64,000 nt of DNA, from positions 132,670 to 196,669 of the forward strand of contig WTPW01000400.1 of NCBI GenBank assembly GCA_009809945.1, read 5' to 3'. The position numbers and the translations under genes were made by a program. This document shows, piece after piece, positions 46,326 to 57,160 of this stretch (within the stretch, counting starts at the first letter, position 1; each line of letters starts with the position of its first letter). Under the pieces are notes generated by a model. That model saw only the letters and a list, made by a program, of their open reading frames with translations. It was not told where the DNA came from and did not search any database. This DNA is from Gigaspora margarita. Lineage: Eukaryota; Glomeromycota; Glomeromycetes; Diversisporales; Gigasporaceae.

Positions 46326-47765
46326 AGTATTTTAGTAATTTAAGCGCTTGCAATGTTATTTATGACCATTTAATGCTATTTATTTCTCATTTATTTTTTT
46401 ATTCGTGCTTATTTAATAGATTAGTATAATCAAAATTATCAAACATTTCAATATGAAGGTAAATTCGACTTCTTATTTTTTTCAAGAATTAAATAATTTT
46501 GCTCCTACCATTAACGGCACACTTACAATNATTTTTCCTGNCAATAAATACATTAACCCACATTTAACAGTAGAATAACTGGNTTTAGCNGAATATAGNA
46601 TGTGCACCTACCAATGATGTCAACTTTCATGAAGCTTAATCTCTGTNACAAAAGTATCNNTTCTGTTATTTCTANNCCAAANGNCAAATTCATAACCTAT
46701 CNTTAATATCATATTTGATATAATATATCAGTGCATATATCTATCATTATCTGTATATGGTAATTCTAGTTTTAAGTCTGAATTACTTGGAGATCACAGA
46801 ACTNACACTTTTGCAGTTTTGTGAGATAGCTNCTATATCGTTTATTAGAGTTTTGCTGAGGCTTTAANGTTTCATCAGTGTTTTGACNTTTCGCCAACTT
46901 ACAGTATCTTGATTTAGAATGTCAAAAATGATAAAAATTATTAAAGTATGATAAAATAATTTAGGACGTCTAAACTTGCGNGNTAATCTTTACTTGGGTN
47001 GCATTTTAATAGATCTGGGTGATATTTAAATTACCATAAATGCCGAATAAATACCCCTTCGATAGTAGACCCACTATGCAGTATACCCGGGTCTATAAAG
47101 GGTTTTAAAATTGGTGGAATATAACAGGCCCAGGTCTTGTATCTGACCATTTACGATCGTATTAAACCAGAATTCGAAATAACATAAAAAGTTTATAAGC
47201 TTTAATTAGCTTTTTTAACATTATTTAAAAAAAAAATTTTTTTTACTATAAAAAAAAAAGCCGTGCGGCCAGGTCACTGATCACTATTCCGTGATATGAA
47301 AACCAAGTATATAATTTTGTGTGGCCTAAAGCTAATATAACCTCTATATATATTGTTTGGGTCCTCTTAAATATAACAGGCGAGAAGACCCAAATATGAA
47401 AATGATTCTTATATGCATTATATAGATATATCAACCAATTATTCAACAGTCACCTGTACATCAGCTAATTAGGTTACAAGATAAAAGTTGTTGGATTAAA
47501 ATAGATTAAACAGATATTTTATAAAGTGAAGTAAAAGTATTAATTCATCTGTTATAATTTTTACATTTTATAAAAAGTTATGCTTTTCAAGCCTTTTTAA
47601 TTAAAATATATAAAAAATTGTTTATCAATTGTATAACAATCAGATGACTCAGATAATCCTTTCCAAATTTGGGATATTCTCACCTGTTCTTAAATGTAAC
47701 AAATAACTATTAGGTAATTTCATAATGTGCTAGCCTTATATAGAATTTTTTTAAAAGCATTAATT
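46326..47765. other. Intergenic DNA with many ambiguous bases
   Basis: More than fifteen N positions fall between about 46530 and 47000. This suggests merged repeat copies or allelic variants. No gene is supported, and the frame at 47246-47446 has no recognisable content. Confidence 0.45.
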
Positions 47766-47779
47766 AAAAATGAAGTAAT

Positions 47780-48516
47780 GGGTCCTGCGGGTTGATAGCG
47801 TAGTGGTTGCGCTCCCAGGACATCGCCGCTTCTTTACATAAGGTCGCCAGTTCAAGTCTACGAACGGCAAAATAACTACATACGATCATGCGAAGGATGA
47901 CTTGAATTAGGATGCTAGGACCATGTTTGGACGGCTCAGCCACATCTCGGGTTTGGCTTGATAAAGGCTCTCCAGACATTTGGGATAGATGTTGTGTAAC
48001 TTGCTCTAACGGGGTCTTGGTCTCTGTTCTTCTCTGCGATGTGTGGCCTCAGGGGTGAAAACTTCTAGAAAATTTGGAACGAGGGTTGGAGTCTGGTCGA
48101 ACTCGTTCACTGCTAGTTCCAGTCCCCTTTGAGAAATTTGGACAGTCCCAGTAAAATCCCCTGGTTGTAAATGGGTCAGCTGATTAAGTTCAGTTGGAAT
48201 CAAGTTCCGGTTAAATCCCCTGGTGGTAAATGGGTCAGCTGATTAGGTTCAGTTGGAATAAGAATTACTTGGATAGTTCCAGTTAAATCCCCCGGTGGTA
48301 AATGGGTCAGCTGATTAGGTTCGGCTGGAATAAAAAATAGGATGGCTTAGCCGGTTAGCCACGGTAGAACTTAAAATTAGTAATAGATGAACATATGTAG
48401 ATCGTTACAAATGTACAATAAATGTTGGGCCCAGTTGGGTCCCATGACTGATGATCTTAATAAAAGACTGCAAATATGCAGCTTCGGGTGTACGCCAAAG
48501 AAATTTAAAAAAAAAA
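47780..48516 (+). mobile_element. tRNA-derived SINE, full length
   Basis: It is flanked by AAAAATGAAGTAAT (47766-47779) and the same bases (48517-48530) after a poly(A) run. The head contains TGATAGCGTAGTGGTTGCGC (A box TAGCGTAGTGG) and CAGTTCAAGTCTA (B box GTTCAAGTC), about 50 bp apart. The body includes about three direct repeats of a unit starting TTAAATCCCCTGGTGGTAAA and carrying GGGTCAGCTGATTAGGTTC. It ends in AATAAA-like text and poly(A). Transcription would be by RNA polymerase III, with movement by a partner LINE. Frames on the opposite strand are by-products. Confidence 0.85.
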
Positions 48517-48998
48517 AAAAATGAAGTAATAAAAATTTAAAAACTTATTACTACATGTAGAAACCACAACTCAAGATTACTTTTCAAAATTTTAATACTA
48601 AGAGTATAGGCCATAAAAATTAAAGATAATATAAATCCCATATAACTACAAAATAATGCAATAGTGTAGTTTTGAATTTTGGTCTAAATTAAGTTTATAG
48701 CTGATTTGAAAATTAGTAGAACATGTTATGAATTTTGTAATAATCGTCAGCAAATTTTGGTAATTATTTTTTGGCAATAAAGTATAGTTTTTGATATAGT
48801 TCTCAACTAGTACAAAATATACTGCAATAATATATCAGGCAAAAATTATATTATTGAAAACCTATACTAGTCAAGGGATATGTTCAACTAAGTGCAATTA
48901 CTTATAGATTAAATGAGTTGACTCATCAGGACCCTGAAATATCTACAAAAGGGTAAGGTTTTACAAAATTTACTAAATATAGAAAGATCTGCAAGAAA

Positions 48999-50092
48999 CA
49001 TAGCACTCTTTTCAATGATCCCTCGTACCAAACTTTCCAAGAATACTGATCTATGAAAACTCTATAGTTAATATGTCTATATACAACAAAACTTCACCAA
49101 GCTGCTGTCAGGTACAAAGTCTATTCACTGGATGCTCTGTACATAAAATAGAGTTGAAAAAGATATGCAGACTTTTAAGCGAGGCACCTTGGTGGGCTTT
49201 GGTGCTATTGAGCAAAGACATAGTAGAGAAACTCTGGAGCTTTGTCAAGTCTTATGGATATAAAAATAGAAGTAGAGGCTTGGTTAGATATGTTATTTTA
49301 TATAGCATAACTCCTTCAAACTCCTTCTGGTTTGGTTTTTTTCCCTGAGCCCTTTGGTCTTTTCAAAATTTCAAAAAGTAGGTATTTTGGTTTACTCTCT
49401 CCAAAAGATCAGCAGTGTCTACTTCTTCCAAATTGGAATTGCGCCTTCCAAATTGGAATTGACATCATGAGTGAGGTCTGTTTTTGTATACGTGATAAAC
49501 AAAAAGGACATATTAGAGGTCAAAAGGGATAATGTAATGAAATTTCTTTTTAGAACATCCTTTAAGATATATAGATCTTTCTTTTTTTCTTATAATGTAC
49601 ATATAGTATATGGTATAAGGTGTTTCTTGTACAATACTATATAATTTTTATAGTCTTGCACAGGCTTTAATAGTACTATCATGTATTTCTTTCTTTTTGC
49701 TTTTTTCTTCTTTCTTTTCATTTTTTTTTTGTCATATTTGGTATATCATTTAGATAGTAGTTGGTATTCCCCCATTTTATTTTTTCTTTTATATGTATCT
49801 TCTTGCTTGTTTTATTTTTTCTTGTAGTAGGTTCTTTTTACTAGAAAGGTCAGGAGAAGAAAGTATAAAAAGAAAAATATCTTGATATGGTTAGCATGTG
49901 CCAGCTAGTGATAGGAGGGAACATATTTTCAGTAAGTTGAAAATCCAAATTGAGGCAAAATTTTGCTAGGCGGGTTGCACTTGAATAAAATCTGGTGAGC
50001 TTTCTGTTGTAGTAGAATGAAATGTACATACAATCACAGTAGTATAATAAAGTCTACAGACACAGAGGGCAGAATTGCCGAATTTAAAAAAA
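48999..50092 (+). mobile_element. Retroposed element of unknown family
   Basis: A 16-bp duplication AAAGATCTGCAAGAAA lies at 48983-48998 and 50093-50108, and the insert ends in a run of A. Hence it was made by target-primed reverse transcription, plus strand. Interior frames at 49073-49348 and 49332-49532 could be decayed coding (LSEAPWWALVLLSKDIVEKL), but no domain is recognised. The 3' part is T-rich, then ends in CAGAATTGCCGAATTT plus A. It may be a truncated LINE or a long SINE. Confidence 0.7.
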
Positions 50093-50269
50093 AAAGATCT
50101 GCAAGAAAAAAGGCAAAAATAAGCAAACTAATTACTATGTCTCTTTAATTTTTAAATATATATTCTTTGGTATTTAATACTCTTTTGTTAAAGGCTAAGT
50201 TCTTAATTTTAAGCAGGGGGCTAAAAATCTTTCACTAAAGTCAACTAATTCTTTACTAAGTTCTTTAAG

Positions 50270-50470
50270 CAAAATGAGTGACTCACCCTATATAATAATA
50301 TAATTGGTCAAAATAATCTTTTGAAAATATAAAAGATGCTATTAAGTAAAGGCTTATTGTACTCTAATTGAAAGTTAAAAAGAAGGTTCTTCTGATCCTA
50401 ATAGTAGTTAAATTATCAAAATTGATTTGGTGTATCCCAAGTAGGGTAGGACATAAGGGCAAAGGCATGC
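50270..50470 (-). repeat. Dispersed repeat preserving an empty SINE site
   Basis: On the minus strand this matches the DNA flanking the SINE at 53446-55138 (AAAGATTATTTTGACCAAT, GTGAGTCACTCAT, ATCCTAATAGTAGTTAAA inverted). It lacks the SINE, so it serves as the unoccupied relative. Confidence 0.6.
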
Positions 50471-50969
50471 TCTTAAGGGCATGTCCCCTGGGCACTTCTA
50501 TAAGCATGAATTTTTTATATATCTATATGGGTATCTATATATAATTAAATTTTTAAATATATATAAATATTAAAAATAAACTAATCTTTATTATTAGTTT
50601 TTTTATTATTAAATATAATTTCAATATATTGATTATTTTATAAATTGTTATTTTTTATTTGTTTTAGTTTTTTTAAAATAAATTTTTTATTTGTTTTAAT
50701 TTTTTTATAATTATTATTAAAAATAATTTTAATATAAAATAAGAAAATATTATTTTAGCACTATAGCACTGTAATGCTACTCTATATAATAAATAAAATT
50801 GGTATAACAAGTAAATCAAAACAACTTTTATTAAAACAAAAATTAAATTTTTTTAAATAGTAGAATAAAAGTTAAAATAAAAGATTGAGATAGATAGTAT
50901 TTATAATAAATTTAAAAAAATTTTTTATTAAAGCCCAAAAGATGGATTTTTAAACAAAAATTTAGGATA
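50471..50969. other. A+T-rich spacer
   Basis: No supported feature before the pogo-like MITE at 50972. Confidence 0.4.
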
Positions 50970-50971
50970 TA

Positions 50972-51313
50972 CAGTCAAACCTCCATAAATGCAATGTGTA
51001 CAGTCAAGCCTACAACATGCATTTAGGAAGGTATTGCATTTAGAGAGAGCCAATTAAATTGCAGTTTTAAAGATTAGATTATCAAGTTTTGTATAACTTC
51101 TACTAAAAACTGTATAACTTATCTTAAATACTAAAATTTGATTGGATATGTGCATTTAGAAAAGTTGCATAATATAGAAAATTATTTGGAAGAATGTGCA
51201 TTTACAGAATATAGAATGTGCATTTAGCACTAATAATTTCTTACAAACAAGACAAAACGTGCATTTAGGGAGGTATTGCATTTATGGAGGTTGCATTTAT
51301 GGAGGTCTGACTG
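50972..51313. mobile_element. pogo/Tigger-like MITE, best-preserved ends
   Basis: CAGTCAAACCTCCATAAATG at the left and (minus strand) CAGTCAGACCTCCATAAATG at the right differ by one base, with TA outside both. A partial extra terminus (CAGTCAAGCCTACAACATG) lies near 51001, suggesting a nested or duplicated end. Repeated TGCATTTA words fill the interior. Confidence 0.85.
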
Positions 51314-51461
51314 TAACTAATTCATATTTTGTTACACAAACATAATTTGCATGTTATACCTGATCTTAAGGGTAGAGGGCACCATTTTAAAATTATATAT
51401 AATCATAATTAATGGAAATTTTTTTTATATTTAATTATATAAATAATTAGAGCATTTCTAT

Positions 51462-51769
51462 TTGTACACGGGGTGTTTGAACACTGTACTACACAAATCA
51501 TATAGAAAAATGCAGTATGCAGATCATTTTTTGTGCAACAAACATAAAGAAAAAAACAAAAATTAATTGTATCTTAAAATTTTGCTTAAGAAAAATCTAT
51601 GGGCTCTAAGAAAAAAAAATTCTTGTAAAATTTTGGTATAAACTATGCCCCCTGCCCCATCCCAGTTCTTACCCTAACCCTAATATTAATTAAATTATTT
51701 TTTATCTTAATAAAAAATCTTTTAATTTATAAAAATTATTATACCCATGTTCAAACACCCCGTGTACAA
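51462..51769. mobile_element. MITE with perfect 22-bp inverted ends (TTGTACACGGGG...)
   Basis: TTGTACACGGGGTGTTTGAA plus two further bases is repeated exactly inverted at 51748-51769. The interior has GTGCAACAAACATAAAG and ACCCTAACCCTAATATTAA, as in 11263-11579 and 52074-52755, although those have different ends. No coding. Confidence 0.85.
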
Positions 51770-52073
51770 TTAGTTATTTTCAAATAATTATATTAAGTAA
51801 ACTAATTTTAATTTTTAAAACAAGTTTGTAGAGCAGGTTTTTCTAATTCTAATGATAATAAAATTATAAAATTGGTTAAAAACTTAGTAAAGTATATATT
51901 TTTAAAGAGTAGGTATTAAAATTTAGTAATAAAACTAACTTATAAATTTATATAAATTGACCAATCAGAATTAGTAATTTTGTGCAACCCAGAAAAAATT
52001 TTGGGCCAACTCAGAAAAACTTTGTAATACTTAAAGCTATATTTTTAAAGAAGTTTGCTATTTATTACTACTA

Positions 52074-52755
52074 GTAATCATCACCAGTGATCAATTTACC
52101 AATTAAAATTCAGGATCAGGTGTAACATGTAGATCAATTTTTGTGTAACAAAAACAAAGAATTTTTTAAATATTGCTAAAATTGCTTCTAATTTAAAATT
52201 TTGTTTATGTAACTACTTTTTTTTATGCAAAAAAAATTTCTTGCTAAATTTTATATATAAAGCTCTATTCTAATTTTTAATCTTTACTCTTACCCTAATA
52301 TTAAAGAGATTTAATTGCCAATTCGCCTAAGAAGGATAGAATTCTATATGCGCAAATTACTATTAAATTTATATATATTATGAAATCTTCTTTTCCTCTA
52401 TAGCTAAATATTATTTTTATTATACTAATATATTTTGACTTACTAAGTAAAAATGTAGAGAAGATGTTTTTATATATAATATAATAAAATTATTAAAATT
52501 AATCAAGTAGATTATAAGATATTTAAATTTTAAAATTTGCAACTATATAAAATTTTTATATATTTAGAGGAAAAAAAGATTTTATTACTATATAAAATAC
52601 ATAGTAATTTGTGCTATAGTAACTATATAATAATACTATAGTTCTTATATGGATTGCTAATTAATTTTTATTAAATACAAACTGTTTGTTTTGTTTGTTT
52701 TGTTTTATGCATTGTAGATCACCAGTAATAATCACTACTGGTGATAAGTAGTAAT
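52074..52755. mobile_element. MITE with ATTACTACT-ATCACCAG ends
   Basis: ATTACTACTAGTAATCATCA faces TGGTGATAAGTAGTAAT. Inside are GGATCAGGTGTAACATGTA, TTGTGTAACAAAAACAAAG and TTACCCTAATATTAAAG, the shared interior of the group. It is longer than its relatives because of extra A+T-rich DNA at 52340-52680. Confidence 0.65.
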
Positions 52756-53433
52756 TTTCATTTTTAAAATATAATAATAGTTCAAAATTTTACTATAATA
52801 GATAATTGTTTTATTTATATTTTGTAAAATTTTAATAAAAATTAGTTGTGATTTAAAAAAGTTTTATTAGTAGCATATATTAGTTTATATAAAATTTTCA
52901 AATTATCATATAATACTATATAAAAATAATCTATGTACCCTCTCTCCTTAAATTTTAATTGGTTAAAATACTCTGGTTTACATTCTATAGAACTATAAAT
53001 TAAATAATTTAAAAATTTTTGGATTGTTTTAAAAAAAATAAATATTTTTGAATATGTCAATAAGCTGCTTTAATATGCTTCAAGCTTTGTTTTATACCTA
53101 TACTGGGCATAGCTAAATTTGTTTATGCCTCCAACCCTTATCCAAAAATAGCAGCATTAGATAGTTATTGAAGGTAAATGGTATTAGATGGTTGTTGAAG
53201 GTAAGCAGTATTAGATAGTTGTTGATAGTCAATATCAACAATAATATATAGTTTTGGGATTGAAAAAGAGAATATAAGAATCTGCAAATTCACTATTACA
53301 CAAAGTATTATAAATTATAATACTTTGTATAACAGTAAATTTGCAGATCCTTATATTCTCTTCTTTGATCCCAAGAATCTTGGGATCCACTAAGCCAATT
53401 TTGATAATTTAGCTACTATTAGAATCAGAAAAA
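52756..53433. repeat. Tandem 33-bp repeat and long hairpin
   Basis: Units of GTATTAGATAGTTGTTGAAG repeat about 2.5 times at 53145-53225. A hairpin follows, with arms 53252-53312 and 53316-53372 (GAGAATATAAGAATCTGCAA against TTTGCAGATCCTTATATTCT). It resembles the hairpin units at 44.3-45.1 kb in layout, followed by TTTTGATAATTTAGCTACTA. No gene. Confidence 0.6.
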
Positions 53434-53445
53434 TCTCCTCTTTAA

Positions 53446-55138
53446 TATTTTTATTTTTTTTTTAACTTGCACTAGTTGCTTACATGTGCTAAATACTTTA
53501 TTTATTATACAACAAACATACAGAGGTACATGTATTAAACTATTTCTATATAGCCTAATATCTGGCTAGCCCTATTTTAGACTACCCAAATGCCCAGTGG
53601 GCACCAAGTATTTATTCTTCCAGTACCACCTTCAATCAGCTGAAATGCTTCTGACTGCCAGGTTGGATGTTGGTACAGATGATATCTCAAAGCATTTGTA
53701 CTACAAGTTCATATAGTATCTTTCCAAACTTAGACCTCACATTACATCTCGTGACTTCAATTAATCCAAATTGGGTTCTAACTTGTTTCATTTCACTGCC
53801 ACAGATTTGATAACAGCAACTGCCCAATTAGGTCCATTTGTAAACATCTTGGTTTCTGTTTTCCCATGGTATTTCAGTTCCCTAACTGGCTAGTTTCTTC
53901 TATTTCACCTCTAGGAGGATTTGAACTAGCAACCTTCGAATTGCAACCTGTGAGCAGTGTTTAAAATTCAATGTTCTCATGGTTCTCGATGAACAATTGG
54001 GGTTTTTTAAGAATATTAATATTTAAAAAAGGTTCTCTTATTTGAGAACATTTTATCCTCTTGAAATGTTCTCAAAGAGAACATTTATAAAATTTTATGT
54101 TCTATATTTACTAATGAGAACAATAAATTATATAAAAATGTTAATCAATTTGATAATGTGATTTTTATAAAAAATTCTGTATATATATATATATACTATA
54201 TATAGCACCTATGTTTAAAGTTTTACAATATGGGTTACAAATAAATATTTAGGGAAATAGCCTTTAAAAAAATTTTAAAATAAAACATTTATTAGCCATG
54301 CAGTGTGTTTTTTATTTTGAGAGTATCATCATTGTGTAGACTTATATATAGATGATTTGGGTCAAATGATATGCTAATACTAAAAGACACCAAGTATTTG
54401 TTAGTACAAAGTTTAAATATTTAAATAACAAGGTAATTGGATTCTAATTTATTGTATTAACCAATAGTAGCATTAGTAAAATATTGTAGAAAGGCTTGGT
54501 TTACTATGAGCAAATATAAAAGGCACTTGAAGTTTAACAAAATTATTAGAAATTAAATTGTATAATACATTGTTTTATGTTGAAAAAATACAAAGAATCA
54601 TATACAAAGTTTAAAAAATTATTAATAGATAAGCATGAACTTAGTGTGTGAATTGTAAGATAGAATTTATTTTCAAATAAGTTATTATTCTATTAACAAT
54701 AGAATTCTTTATTAAAAATTATTATATTTACTATATTAAATTTATAATCTACTTATTTTATTATTAAAAGTTAGATGTAACTTTAATTCACAATATGTTA
54801 AACTATAAGTAAGTTCAGTGTAAGAAAAGCTTAATTTTCAATTCGAATACCAAGAATGGTGCAGACTTGATCATAGAATTAATTATTATATTATTGATTT
54901 TATTAATTTGAATTAATTTTGTTGTAAATTAATAAATAATATATATCAATATTGTTTGAAGCTAATATATATATGAACATTCTTTAAAAATTAATGTTCA
55001 ATATAATTAATATATAATGAACACTAAAAAGTTTTTGAGAACAATAAAATTTAAATTAAGCTCTTTTGAGAACATAACTTTTGATTTGAATTTTAAACAC
55101 TGCCTGGGAGCATAACCACTATGCTGTCAGCTCACAGG
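53446..55138 (-). mobile_element. tRNA-derived SINE, interrupted by a hAT-like element
   Basis: The target duplication TCTCCTCTTTAA flanks it at 53434-53445 and 55139-55150. On the minus strand it starts CCTGTGAGCTGACAGCATAG. It carries CAGCATAGTGGTTATGCTCC (A-box region) and, beyond the hAT insertion, TAGTTCAAATCCTCC (B box GTTCAAATC), and it ends in an A-rich tail. The head resembles that of 47780-48516 (AGCGTAGTGGTTGCGCTCCC), so both come from one tRNA lineage, but the bodies differ. Body length without the hAT insert is about 540 bp. Confidence 0.8.
53955..55102. mobile_element. hAT-like element inside the SINE head
   Basis: CAGTGTTTAAAATTCAATGT and (minus strand) CAGTGTTTAAAATTCAAATC are the ends. 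The flanks CCTGTGAG (53947-53954) and CCTGGGAG (55103-55110) match at 7 of 8 bases. Subterminal GAGAACAT/ATGTTCTC words are repeated in both arms. The interior lacks an intact transposase. The insertion separates the polymerase III A and B boxes of the SINE. Confidence 0.85.
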
Positions 55139-55305
55139 TCTCCTCTTTAACTTTTAATTAGTGCACAATAAGACTTTATTTAATAATATCTTTTATATTT
55201 TTAAAAGATTATTTTGACCAATCATGATATTATATAGGGTAAGTCACTCATTTGACTTAAAAAACAAGTAAATAATTGGTCAATTTTAGTAAAAATCATA
55301 AATAG

Positions 55306-57020
55306 CCCCCTTGTAACTTTTTAAGTTAAAAAGCTATGATCTTGTAACTTTTGCAGTAAATAATATACAAGAAATGCTGATTAATGATTTTTTTTATAAT
55401 TTTTTAATTACTACAACAAAAGTTAGATGAGAGCTAAAATTTTGAGCATTTTTTGATTAAATTAATTGAATTTAATTAAAAATCAATAAAAAATCAGGAA
55501 TCTATTCAAAAATTCTAAATATTTAGTATGTCAAAGTGTGAGATCATTGTTGAGAAATTAATTTTTGAGATCATTTTGTATATAGCTTAAAAATTTGGCT
55601 TTTTATTTTACTATCCCTTAAACCATCTAGCAGGCAAATTTGCCCGCTAAAATTATTTTTAAAAAGTTTTTTTGAGTTTTCTTAAAATTTATTTAAGCTT
55701 GACCCCCCCTATTTATTGAATAGAATTAAAGATATTCCTTTTATATATAATATATTTAAATTTTATCATTCTATCTTTAATTTTGATAAAGATATTACAT
55801 TTTTAATAAAACTTATTTTTTAGTTTTACTATTAAAATTTTAAAAAGTTTCTTAATTGATAGTCCGCCAGTTAATCGGAGATCGATCATAGTGTAACGTG
55901 ATGCAAATCACATATGAAAATCACTATAGTGTGAATGTGGCGTGCATACATATAAAAGTTTTTTTCTTACTAAGTTAACGACACATGTCCACTAATTGAA
56001 ANTTGTAGAGCTCGTCGAGGCGCATCTAACCACCATTAGATGCGCCTCGACGAGCTCTACAACTTTCAATTAGTGGACATGTGTCATTAACTTAGTAAGA
56101 AAAAAACTTTTATATGTATGCACGCCACATTCACACTATAGTGATTTTCATATGTGATTTGCATCACGTTACACTATGATCAATCTCCGATTAACTGGCG
56201 GACTATCAATTAAAATTTTATATGTTCCCGAAGAGAAATTTTGTAGTTACTACTAAGTAAAGTTCAAATTTTGCTTAATAAGTTATAAAAGTTTTAATAA
56301 TAAAAGTAAAGTAATTTTAAATTGTCTACAACTTTGGATTAAGGTAATAGGGGGGTCAATCTTATATTTTTATTGAGTAAAACTAAAAAAACAGAAAAAA
56401 TTTTTAAAATTAAAATTTTTTTAAAAAATTATAAATTTTTCTTTTATAATCAACTTCAAATTTTTTATAAATATTAAGCAAATAAAAAGAAGTTTTAAAT
56501 AGTATATAATCATAGTTTTTATTTAAAAAAAAAAAATTATAAAATATTTTATTTTTTAAAAAAATAGATCAGATATGAATTTATAAAATTTAAGCAGGCA
56601 AATTTGCCTGCTAAAACTGGATGGTTTAAGGGATAGAAATTAATTAATTTCTATATTAAAAATAAAAAAATAGTCATGCAACCAAATTTTTAAGCATGTA
56701 TATAAAACAACCTCAAAATTAATTTCTCACAACTATCTCACCAAATTAGCTCAAATTTTTTGTCATTGCTATAAAAATGATTAAACTTCAACATACAAAA
56801 TATTTAGAATTTTTGAATGCAATACTGATGTTTTATTGATTTTTAATTAAATTTAATTAATTTGATCAAAAAAATTGCTTAAAATTTTAGCTCTCATCTA
56901 ACTTTTGTTGTAGTAATTAAACAATTATAAAAAAAAAATTAATAATCAGCATTCTTGTATATTATTTGCTGTAAAAGTTACAAGATCATAGCTTTTTAAC
57001 TTAAAAGTTACAAGGGGCCT
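55306..57020. mobile_element. Large foldback element
   Basis: The ends CCCCCTTGTAACTTTTTAAG and TTAAAAGTTACAAGGGGCC face each other. Pairing continues inward for hundreds of bases (GCTATGATCTTGTAACTTTT; ACAACAAAAGTTAGATGAGA; CAGGCAAATTTGCCCGCTAA with its counterpart near 56595). The centre is occupied by the better-preserved palindrome at 55853-56213. Terminal CCCC could suit PIF/Harbinger, but no clear target duplication is seen. Confidence 0.75.
55853..56213. repeat. Near-perfect 361-bp palindrome nested in the foldback
   Basis: TTAATTGATAGTCCGCCAGT and ACTGGCGGACTATCAATTAA bound arms of about 175 bp that pair almost completely, around CCACCATT near 56033. The arms include ATGCGCCTCGACGAGCTC and GTGTAACGTGATGCAAATC. 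Arm identity is far higher than in the surrounding foldback, so this is a younger insertion, possibly a MITE, at the centre of the older one. One N is at 56002. Confidence 0.9.
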
Positions 57021-57029
57021 ACTGTATAA

Positions 57030-57160
57030 GTGTGAAATAATGGGCCAGGGCATTATTTCGAAATCCGAGCACCCCCAAATACATATAGTATCTTGAATTA
57101 GCACTCATGCGCGTCCTGAATTAATGCACACCCAATATAACCAGTAGTTGATTAGTGTGA
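57030..57160. repeat. Fragment of the CGAAATAATGC MITE family
   Basis: GTGTGAAATAATGGGCCAGG, GCATTATTTCGAAATCCG and CTGAATTAATGCACACCC recall 17477-17727. Only part of the element is recognisable. Confidence 0.5.

Noticed and set aside
47780-47870. Possible tRNA gene (A and B boxes)
   Set aside because: The boxes belong to a SINE with poly(A) and a target duplication. Acceptor and anticodon stems do not close as in a functional tRNA.
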